A DNA stretch of 64,000 nucleotides from UBA11358 sp049517655 (GTDB taxonomy: Bacteria > Verrucomicrobiota > Verrucomicrobiia > Limisphaerales > UBA11358), in NCBI GenBank assembly GCA_049517655.1, contig JBEKRQ010000002.1, positions 310,001-374,000 on the forward strand. The letters run 5' to 3'. Of the stretch, positions 57,778 to 64,000 are shown piece by piece. The notes below the pieces were generated by a model that was not told the origin of the DNA, ran no database searches, and was given only the letters and a program-made list of their open reading frames with translations. The translations under genes were made by a program, and so were the position numbers. Within the stretch, counting starts at the first letter, position 1. Each line of letters begins with the position of its first letter.

Positions 57778-58487
57778 CTGAATGATTCCAGAATCCTCTC
57801 CGCTGCTTTCCGCGGATTTTCCGCCGCGTAGATTGGACGGCCAATCACCAACCAGTTTGCTCCTGCGGCAATGGCTTCCCGCGGCGTCAGCGTGCGTTTC
57901 TGGTCGTCGGCTTTTTCCGCGCCAGTGCGAACGCCGGGCGTGACGAGTTGAGTGTCGGCAGTCAGCATTTGCCGCAGCTCGGCCACTTCCAACGGCGAAC
58001 AAACGAGGCCGCGCAGACCGGCTTTGGTGGCCATGTTCGCGAGCCGGCGCACTTGGCGGGCGACGTTCGAATCAATGCCGATTTCGCTTAACGACTGGCT
58101 GGAAAGGCTTGTGAGCACGGTCACGCCGAGCACCAGCGGCGCATTGTGACCGGTCTGTTTCGCGGTTTCCTGGGCTGCTTGCTCTGCGGCTTTGAGCATG
58201 TCCACTCCGCCGCTGGCATGCACGGTGAGCATTTGCACACCCAACCGTGTGGCCGAGGCGACGGCTCCGGCGACGGTGTTTGGGATGTCGTGAAATTTTA
58301 AATCGAGAAAAACTGCAGCTCCGGTCGCACGAATCCGCCGGACAATATCCGGCCCGGCGCTCGTAAACAATTCGCTGCCAATCTTGAACGCGCCGACCAC
58401 TGGCGCGATTTTTTTGACCAACTCCAGCGCGGCCTCGCCGGTTGGCACGTCGAGCGAGACAATGATTGGATTGCGGTTGTCAGCCAC
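57774..58487 (-). CDS. pyrF: Orotidine 5'-phosphate decarboxylase
   Basis: A 237-residue TIM-barrel enzyme of UMP synthesis. The GTG at 58487 gives MADNRNPIIVSLDVP, the normal family start; the longer frame upstream is repeat DNA with an ATGGACACAGG-type sequence. The catalytic Asp/Lys array DLKFHDIPNTVAGAV is conserved, then VHASGGVDMLKAA, GLVCSP and VTPGVR. The stop TAG is contributed by a repeat (57706-57777). Divergent from hisD. Confidence 0.95.
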   Translation of the reverse strand: MADNRNPIIVSLDVPTGEAALELVKKIAPVVGAFKIGSELFTSAGPDIVRRIRATGAAVFLDLKFHDIPNTVAGAVASATRLGVQMLTVHASGGVDMLKAAEQAAQETAKQTGHNAPLVLGVTVLTSLSSQSLSEIGIDSNVARQVRRLANMATKAGLRGLVCSPLEVAELRQMLTADTQLVTPGVRTGAEKADDQKRTLTPREAIAAGANWLVIGRPIYAAENPRKAAERILESFR

Positions 58488-58600
58488 AGATGGACACAGG
58501 TAAACACAAATGAGAACAGAAGAAAAGATTATCCGCGAATTTCGCCAATGACCGCGAATGGGATTGTCCTGATTTTCTTTTGGCAAATTCGCGTCATTCG
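58487..58600. repeat. CACAGATGGACACAG-type tract between pyrF and hisD
   Basis: CACAGATGGACACAGGTAAAC and ATTCGCGTCATTCGTGG tracts, related to the inverted repeat at 16440. The pyrF start codon is at its left edge. No gene. Confidence 0.5.
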
Positions 58601-58646
58601 TGGGAAAATTCTTCCTTCTTCCTTCATTTTATCTTAGCCTGTTCGC

Positions 58647-59942
58647 ATGAAAGTCATCCGCCACAGCGACGCGAATTTTTCCCAAAAACTCCGGGAGCTG
58701 ACTGTGCCGTCGAGCTTGTTCGATCCTGTCATCGAGCAGCGCGTCCGCGCCATTCTTGGTGCGGTGCAAATTCGCGGCGACGACGCATTGTTGGAATTCA
58801 CGGAAAAATTCGACGGCGCAAAACTCACCGCCGACAGGCTGGCCGTCTCGCAGGCGGAACTGTTCAACGCTTCATTGACAGCCGATGAATCCTTGCGTAA
58901 CGCCATTGCCGGGGCGGATAAAAACATCGCGAACTTCGCCAGAAAATCGTTGCGCAAAAACTGGCAGACGAAAAATTCGCACGGAGCGAAAGTGGGCGAG
59001 AAATTCGATCCATTCCAGCGTGTGGGCGTTTACATCCCCGGAGGGACGGCGCCGCTCGTCTCAACTGCGCTGATGACCATCACACTGGCACGCGTTGCGG
59101 GCTGCCCGGAAATCGTCGTTTGCACGCCATGCGGCAGGGACGGCTCCATCAATCCCGCGTTGTTGTTCGCGGCTCGCGCAGCAGGCGCAACGGAGATTTA
59201 CCGCGTGGGCGGAGCGCAGGCGATTGCGGCGATAGCTTGCGGCACGAACACAATCCGCCGCGTGCAGAAGATTTTCGGTCCGGGCAACGCCTACGTTGTC
59301 ACCGCCAAGCGCCTGCTCGTCGGGTATGTCGCGATTGATCTGTTGCCTGGCCCGAGCGAACTGCTCGTGCTGGCGGACGAAACGGCAACCCCAAAATTCA
59401 TCGCCGCCGACTTGTTGTCGCAGGCCGAACACGGCTCCGGTCACGAACGCGTCTGGCTCGTGACGACTTCAGAAAAAATTTTAAAAGCCGTCGAAAAGGA
59501 AATTGCAAAACAACTACCGAAACTCGCACGCCGTGAATTCGTCCGGCGCGTGCTCGACGCCAACGGCTGGCTGATTCAGGTGAAAACGCTCGACGATGGT
59601 GTGGCGCTGGCAAACCGGCTCGCGCCGGAGCACTGCGAGGTGATGACATGCAACCCGCGCAGGGTTTCCATGGGCATTTTGACTGCGGGTGCGATTTTCC
59701 TCGGGCCATGGTCGCCGACGGTGCTGGGCGATTACGTGGCCGGGCCGAGCCACACGCTGCCGACCGGCGGCGCGGGTGCATCATTTGCCGGCCTGACCGT
59801 GGACCAGTTCCAACGTCGAACCAGCGTGGTGGAATACACCCGCGCCTCACTCAAAAAAGCACTGCCTGCCGTAAAAAAGTTTGCGGAACTCGAAGGCTTG
59901 GGAGCGCATGGACGTTCTGCCGAAATTCGTTCTGCAAAATGA
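58647..59942 (+). CDS. hisD: Histidinol dehydrogenase
   Basis: A 431-residue zinc enzyme for the last two steps of histidine synthesis. VGVYIPGGTAPLVSTALMTITLARVAGC, GGAQAIAAIACGT, KIFGPGNAYVVTAKRLL and DLLPGPSELLVLADE are classic blocks. The zinc and catalytic residues are in AEHGSGHERVW (Gln/His pair) and LAPEHCEVM with GPSHTLPTGGAG. hisC overlaps its stop codon by 4 bp (ATGA). Confidence 0.97.
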   Translation: MKVIRHSDANFSQKLRELTVPSSLFDPVIEQRVRAILGAVQIRGDDALLEFTEKFDGAKLTADRLAVSQAELFNASLTADESLRNAIAGADKNIANFARKSLRKNWQTKNSHGAKVGEKFDPFQRVGVYIPGGTAPLVSTALMTITLARVAGCPEIVVCTPCGRDGSINPALLFAARAAGATEIYRVGGAQAIAAIACGTNTIRRVQKIFGPGNAYVVTAKRLLVGYVAIDLLPGPSELLVLADETATPKFIAADLLSQAEHGSGHERVWLVTTSEKILKAVEKEIAKQLPKLARREFVRRVLDANGWLIQVKTLDDGVALANRLAPEHCEVMTCNPRRVSMGILTAGAIFLGPWSPTVLGDYVAGPSHTLPTGGAGASFAGLTVDQFQRRTSVVEYTRASLKKALPAVKKFAELEGLGAHGRSAEIRSAK

Positions 59943-61075
59943 AAAGTCCGAAACTTTTAATCCGCCCGCTTGTGCGCGAGTTGCACCCTTACGTCTATGG
60001 CGAGCAGCCAAAGATCAAAGGGTTGATCAAGCTCAACACGAACGAAAATCCGTATCCGCCGTCGCCGAAGGTATTGGCGGCAGTCAAAGCGGCGGTGGAT
60101 GGGCGGCTGCGTAAGTATCCGAGTCCGACAGCACAGGCGTTGCGCGAAAAGCTGGCGAAGCTGCATCGTTGCCATGCGGACAACATCATCGTCGGCAACG
60201 GCTCGGACGAATTGCTGGCAATGGCGACGCGGTGCTTTGTGGAGCCGGTTTTAGGTAGGGACACGCGGCCTCGCGTGTCCGCGGACGCCCCGGCGGGGCG
60301 TCCCTACCAAATCATCCAATACTTCAACCCGAGTTATTCGCTGTATCCGGTGCTGGCGGACATTCATGGCGCGACAAAAAATCCCGTGGCGCTCAAGCCG
60401 GATTTTGGTTTGCCGAGTGTGGCGGAATTGAAACGCGGCGGGGTTTGGCGATTTGATGCTGCGCTGACTTATGTCACGACGCCCAATGCACCCAGCGGTC
60501 GCGGTTACAAAACGTCGGAACTGGAAAAACTTTGCCGGGCGCAGAAAGGTGTCGTGGTGCTGGACGAGACTTATGTGGATTTCGCGGAGGAAAATGCGAT
60601 GAAACTGGCGATGAAATATCCGCATGTCCTCGTGGCACGGACATTCTCGAAATCGTATTCGCTCTGTTTCCAGCGTGTCGGTTATTTTGTCGGCCATCCC
60701 GAACTCATCGCGGCGTTGCATAAAATCCGCGACAGTTACAATGTCAACGGCCTCGGCCAGGTCGCCGCTGAAGCGACGCTGGACGATTTGCCGTATTACC
60801 GCGCGACTTTTCGGAAAATCATTGTCACGCGCGAGTGGTTGAGCCGGGAATTGACGAAACTCGGTTTCCGCGTTTTTCCGAGCCAGACGAATTTCATTCT
60901 GGCGCAGCCGCCACGATTGGCCGCGCACGAGTGGCAGCACGAATTGCGCAAATGCAAGGTTCTCGTCCGGTGGTTTAATTTTCCCGAGGTAAAAAAGTAT
61001 CTGCGCATCACGATTGGCAATCCTGCAGAGGCGCAAGCGTTGGTGAAAGCGGCGCGGAAGATTTTGCCGGGTTAA
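59939..61075 (+). CDS. hisC: Histidinol-phosphate aminotransferase
   Basis: A 378-residue class I/II PLP enzyme converting imidazole-acetol phosphate to histidinol phosphate. LIRPLVRELHPYVYGEQPK and LNTNENPYPPSPKVLAAV mark the N-terminus. The PLP site is NGSDELLAMATRCFVEP, TTPNAPSGRG, DETYVDFAE and Lys in FSKSYSLCFQRVGY. About 18 residues (GRDTRPRVSADAPAGRPYQ) after CFVEPVL come from a repeat element. Translation is probably coupled to hisD. Other his genes are elsewhere. Confidence 0.96.
   Translation: MKSPKLLIRPLVRELHPYVYGEQPKIKGLIKLNTNENPYPPSPKVLAAVKAAVDGRLRKYPSPTAQALREKLAKLHRCHADNIIVGNGSDELLAMATRCFVEPVLGRDTRPRVSADAPAGRPYQIIQYFNPSYSLYPVLADIHGATKNPVALKPDFGLPSVAELKRGGVWRFDAALTYVTTPNAPSGRGYKTSELEKLCRAQKGVVVLDETYVDFAEENAMKLAMKYPHVLVARTFSKSYSLCFQRVGYFVGHPELIAALHKIRDSYNVNGLGQVAAEATLDDLPYYRATFRKIIVTREWLSRELTKLGFRVFPSQTNFILAQPPRLAAHEWQHELRKCKVLVRWFNFPEVKKYLRITIGNPAEAQALVKAARKILPG
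60254..60308. repeat. GGTAGGG/CCCTACC element inside hisC
   Basis: Hairpins GGGACACGCGGCCTCGCGTGTCC and GGACGCCCCGGCGGGGCGTCC joined by GC, with family ends. Read in frame; its second half encodes DAPAGRPY, as in addB. Confidence 0.9.
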
Positions 61076-61090
61076 CGACCTGTTAAAGAA

Positions 61091-61168
61091 GTAGGAGACG
61101 ACGTAAGGAGTCTCTAACTTGTCCTCCAGAAATTGGAGGAATTTGAGACTCGTCACCTCGTCTCCTAC
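61091..61168. repeat. GTAGGAGACGA-bounded element after hisC
   Basis: GTAGGAGACGA (61091-61101) and TCGTCTCCTAC (61158-61168) are perfect inverted ends. Inside are GAGTCTC/GAGACTC arms and a GTCCTCCAGAAATTGGAGGA hairpin. Lies in the 217-bp gap before the GspA-like gene; nothing else seen. Confidence 0.85.
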
Positions 61169-61292
61169 AAAGAAAGAGATTTTCAACGGGCTGTTAAGCC
61201 TATCATATAGAAGTCAGGGCTCGTCAGGAGATTCGCCCTCCCAATGAAAACCTTTTGCTTCCAGTCCGCCCGGTTTCTGCTAAAAAAACGGC

Positions 61293-62108
61293 GTGTATTT
61301 GAAATTTTACGGATTGACGCTGCCACCGTTCGACCTCACGCCGGACCCGCGCTTTCTATTTCACAGCGCGAAGCACCGTGAAGCGATCAATCACCTGCTC
61401 TATGGCATCCGCGAACGCAAGGGCTTCGTGCAGCTTACCGGCGAGGTCGGCGCGGGCAAAACGACGCTCTCCCGCGCGTTGCTGGAGCAACTGGATTCGC
61501 ATTATTCCACCGCCCTCATTCTCAACCCGGTGATGAACGTGGTGGAGTTGATGAAGGCCATTGGCATGGAATTCGGCCTCGTCGTCAAGCGGCGCAATCG
61601 GTTGGAGATTGTCGCGGCGATCAATGATTTTCTGATCAAGCAAGTCGAGTGCGGCAAGGAATCCGTGCTCATTATTGATGAGGCACAGGATCTGACTGAC
61701 AACTTGCTGGAACAGGTGCGACTGCTTTCAAACATTGAATTGGACAATCGGAAACTCCTGCAAATCGTTTTGCTGGGCCAGCCGGAATTGCGCGACCGCC
61801 TGAATCATCCACGCCTGCGCCAGCTTCGCCAGCGCATCACGGTGCGATATCATCTCGCGCCACTCACGCGCGCCGAGGTCGCCCAATATGTTCAGCACCG
61901 GCTGGAACTGGCCGGCGCCAGGGGCGCACCCTATTTCACACGGCCAGCCCTCTGGCGCATCTTCGGTTACAGCCGCGGCATTCCGCGACTGGTCAACGCC
62001 GTTTGTGACAAGGCGTTGCTTGCCGGTTTTGTCGAGCAATCCGAAAGAATCAACTATCGGATGGTTCGCCGCGCCGTCCATGAACTCGAGGGAAACATAC
62101 ACTTATGA
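61293..62108 (+). CDS. GspA/ExeA-like AAA ATPase
   Basis: A 271-residue ATPase of the ExeA (general secretion) family. MYLKFYGLTLPPFDLTPDPRFLFHSAKHREAINHLLYGI is the family start. Walker A is TGEVGAGKTTLSRALL, Walker B LIIDEAQDL, and RITVRYHLAPL with GYSRGIPRLVNAVCDKALL the sensor/arginine region. GspA with GspB helps assemble the type II secretion secretin across the wall. GTG start. The GspB-like gene overlaps the stop by 4 bp. Other type II secretion genes are not seen. Confidence 0.9.
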   Translation: MYLKFYGLTLPPFDLTPDPRFLFHSAKHREAINHLLYGIRERKGFVQLTGEVGAGKTTLSRALLEQLDSHYSTALILNPVMNVVELMKAIGMEFGLVVKRRNRLEIVAAINDFLIKQVECGKESVLIIDEAQDLTDNLLEQVRLLSNIELDNRKLLQIVLLGQPELRDRLNHPRLRQLRQRITVRYHLAPLTRAEVAQYVQHRLELAGARGAPYFTRPALWRIFGYSRGIPRLVNAVCDKALLAGFVEQSERINYRMVRRAVHELEGNIHL

Positions 62109-62623
62109 GCCTGATCAACGACGCCCTCAAACAAGCCAGACGGTCACAACAAAACAATCCGCCGAGCGGCCAGCCGCCTTTGCCGCCGGTCGAATCCGTT
62201 TCACGCGGCGCCATGAGTTGGTTTCTGCTAATGGCGATCGTTCTGCTTCTGGCCGTTGCCGGATTTTTCATCGGACTATCACTGTCCAAGCACACGCCGC
62301 CACCACCGCCGCTGGCAACCGTGCCGGCAACCGCACCGCAACTTTCACCGACCCAGCAGGTCGAATCCGTTTCCAATTCCACACTGGCTGCTACCAACAC
62401 AACATCAGTTTCAAATGAGGTTGCCGCCGTTCCGCCGCCGCCGCCGCCGGAGCCAAAACTCCAGGGCATTTTGTTTGATCCGACGCGACCATGCGCCATT
62501 GTGGATGGGGCCACGGTTTTCATTGGCGGCCGCGTGGGCGAGTTTCGGGTGACGGCAATCTCGAAAGACAAAGTTACGCTGAAAAGCGGGACGGGAACAA
62601 AAGTTCTGAGCCTGGACCGATAA
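62105..62623 (+). CDS. GspB-like inner-membrane protein
   Basis: A 172-residue protein. MSLINDALKQARRSQQN is the characteristic amphipathic N-terminus of GspB partners. One membrane helix (about 40-60, FLLMAIVLLLAVAGFFIGL), a Pro/Thr-rich periplasmic linker, and a small C-terminal domain (LQGILFDPTRPCAIVDGATVFIGGRVGEFRVTAISKDKVTL), as in GspB/PulB-type proteins. Translationally coupled with the ATPase gene upstream. Confidence 0.85.
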   Translation: MSLINDALKQARRSQQNNPPSGQPPLPPVESVSRGAMSWFLLMAIVLLLAVAGFFIGLSLSKHTPPPPPLATVPATAPQLSPTQQVESVSNSTLAATNTTSVSNEVAAVPPPPPPEPKLQGILFDPTRPCAIVDGATVFIGGRVGEFRVTAISKDKVTLKSGTGTKVLSLDR

Positions 62624-62668
62624 AAATTTTCACCTGTTTCGGCGACAGTCCCAAACTACCGCTGCAGG

Positions 62669-64000
62669 CTACTTCACTTCGAGTTTGATGCCGTGACGTT
62701 CGAGCGTGCTGCCTTCCTGCGCGGCAAGATTGGCGAGTGCTTCGTTGTAATTGGCGAGCGCACGAATTTCCTGTGAACGCGCGGCGGTCAGGTTGTTTTG
62801 ATATTGCAGCACTTCAAACGTAGTTGCCTTGCCGACGGTGTAGGTTTTCTGTTCGGCATCAAGCGCGGCCTCGGCGTAAATGCGCGCCTGTCGCGTGGCG
62901 TCCACGCTTTGGTAATTGGATTGGGCCTGCTTCACCGCGTTGTCAATTTCCACTAAAACGTTTTGTTCGAGTTGCTTCAGTTGCAGCACAATTTGTTGCA
63001 GCGTCGCCTTGTTGGATTTGTATTGGTTGCGCGGGCCGACATTGCTGAGGGGAACGGAAAGTTGCGCACCGTAGCTGTAAAATGGAGCGTTGCCCTCGTT
63101 GAATTGTCCAAACGCGCCGCTGAATTCCCTGCCGGCACCATTGAAACCGTAGGTGCCGATCAAGTCGAGTTCGGGAAAAAGTTGATTACGATAATACTTC
63201 AATTGGATTCCCTGCTGTTTCACGTTTAGCTGCGCTTGCAACAAATCGGGCCGCTCGGTCATGCCTTTGCTCCAACTGTCCTGCAAATCGAACAGTTGCA
63301 GGGGGGCCTCCAGCGTTGCGGTGGGCTGGATGTCCATGTCGTGCCAGCGCGAATACTCATCAGTGAGCAGGTTTTTCAGGGTGTTTTGATCCGTATTGAG
63401 CGTGCTTTGTGCCGCAATCAGATTTGCGCGGCTGGTGGCAACCTGTGCCTCGTCCTGCTGCACGCTCAAGATGGCAAGCGTGCCGATTTGCACGCGCTGG
63501 TTGTCCTGGTCGAGCTGCGTCTGGGCGAGTTCGAGTGCCTTTTGCTGCACCTTCACGTTTTCCTGCGCGTAAATGAGTTCGTAGTAGGCATTCTCAACGG
63601 CGGTAACACTGGTGATGACTTGTTGGCGCAAACCCTGTTCGGAGTATTTCAGCCGGTTTTTGGCGACCTTGATCGTCAATCGCGTGTTATCAATCCAGAA
63701 ATTTTTCAACAGCGGCTGTGTCAGAGTTACTCCGATCGAGCCGGCGGTATTCTCATAACCCGGAAGTGGCGGATAGGTCGTGATACTATCGGCAATGTTA
63801 CCGCTAAAATCATATTGCAGCCCCCAAGGCAGTGTGCTGCCGATATCGGATTTGAAACTGTCCGACTTGAACACGGAGGCCGGAATTGTATTGGTGGAAT
63901 ACGGATTCAAGGTGCTCGGGGACACACTGTAGCTGTGCTTGCCGGAAATGTTGAGCAGCGGATCATAACCGCCGTAGGCCGCGCGCAGATTGTAGAGGGA
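62669..64000 (-). CDS. TolC-family outer-membrane efflux protein (5' end beyond window)
   Basis: The frame stays open past 63925 to the right edge, so the N-terminus is missing. The visible part has two TolC-like repeats: helical hairpins TIKVAKNRLKYSEQGLRQQVITSVTAVENAYYELIYAQENVKVQQKALELAQTQL and LEQNVLVEIDNAVKQAQSNYQSVDATRQARIYAEAALDAEQKTY, with strand and helix segments between. Ends DLQ/LERHGIKLEVK. It would form the trimeric channel of an RND or ABC export system; partner genes may lie to the right. Confidence 0.9.
   Translation of the reverse strand, partial: SLYNLRAAYGGYDPLLNISGKHSYSVSPSTLNPYSTNTIPASVFKSDSFKSDIGSTLPWGLQYDFSGNIADSITTYPPLPGYENTAGSIGVTLTQPLLKNFWIDNTRLTIKVAKNRLKYSEQGLRQQVITSVTAVENAYYELIYAQENVKVQQKALELAQTQLDQDNQRVQIGTLAILSVQQDEAQVATSRANLIAAQSTLNTDQNTLKNLLTDEYSRWHDMDIQPTATLEAPLQLFDLQDSWSKGMTERPDLLQAQLNVKQQGIQLKYYRNQLFPELDLIGTYGFNGAGREFSGAFGQFNEGNAPFYSYGAQLSVPLSNVGPRNQYKSNKATLQQIVLQLKQLEQNVLVEIDNAVKQAQSNYQSVDATRQARIYAEAALDAEQKTYTVGKATTFEVLQYQNNLTAARSQEIRALANYNEALANLAAQEGSTLERHGIKLEVK

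Noticed and set aside
58488..58586. N-terminal signal-like extension of PyrF
   Set aside because: The open frame upstream crosses a repeat of ATGGACACAGG type; OMP decarboxylase is cytosolic and starts at NPIIVSLD.
5159..60308. Scattered short repeats taken as a CRISPR array
   Set aside because: Repeats are dispersed, differ in sequence and have inverted ends; there is no regular repeat-spacer order and no cas gene.

Overview
The window is a contiguous piece of bacterial chromosome, moderately GC-rich, with no rRNA, phage or CRISPR. Several features suggest a Verrucomicrobiota member, perhaps Pedosphaera/Limisphaerales-like. These are a sensor kinase with a two-component-regulator propeller beside a NarL-type response regulator, an AddB-type nuclease, a sulfatase, BamD/LptE outer-membrane genes, and very many short palindromic repeats. 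The taxonomy is inference from gene content and style only.

Layout. 1-3.7 kb: response regulator (runs off the left edge) and its propeller histidine kinase. 3.9-11.3 kb: fructose-bisphosphate aldolase, AddB-like helicase/nuclease, endonuclease V, and the C-terminal half of a split carbamoyl-phosphate synthase. 11.4-21.9 kb: a predicted beta-barrel protein, tRNA-Leu(GAG), YjbQ, a minus-strand run ftsY-ribD-ribE, a PHP phosphoesterase overlapping nusB, a VOC protein, a PfkB kinase, a polyprenyl synthase, rpoZ, smpB and rpmB. 22-27.1 kb: periplasmic serine protease, DUF1015 protein, CDF metal transporter, argG. 27.1-28.8 kb: a small accessory islet (ORF6N protein, flanked by a 34-bp duplication of the argG 3' end) followed by an AT-richer gene of unknown function. 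29-38.6 kb: RtcB, UppP, LysM protein, another small inserted gene flanked by direct repeats, an MFS carrier, a sulfatase-fold protein with a degenerate active site, an AmpG-like carrier, DUF554 and a standalone CoaB. 38.8-50.3 kb: recG, a lipoprotein, a GT39-like membrane glycosyltransferase, a corrinoid protein plus UroD-type methyltransferase pair, guaA, a zinc-ribbon protein, bamD, lptE, a small exported protein, and a Ser/Thr kinase. 50.6-57.7 kb: a short gene behind a strong leader terminator, murA, prmC, a YbhB-like protein, and the fatty-acid cluster fabD-fabG-acpP-fabF. 57.8-64 kb: pyrF, hisD-hisC, a GspA/ExeA-like ATPase with a GspB-like partner, and a TolC-family protein running off the right edge.

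Most of this is housekeeping, covering nucleotide, riboflavin, histidine, arginine, lipid and peptidoglycan synthesis, DNA repair and envelope assembly. What stands out is the repeat population. At least five families of roughly 50-110 bp double-hairpin elements with inverted ends occur between genes and also inside conserved genes (addB, carB, ribD, recG, prmC, hisC). There they are read in frame as extra peptide segments. Others replace C-termini (fabD, prmC, the PHP gene) or supply the stop codon (murA, pyrF, the sulfatase gene, the UroD gene). The second unusual feature is the ORF6N islet, with its 34-bp flanking repeat and four arm-variable palindromes sharing one core.
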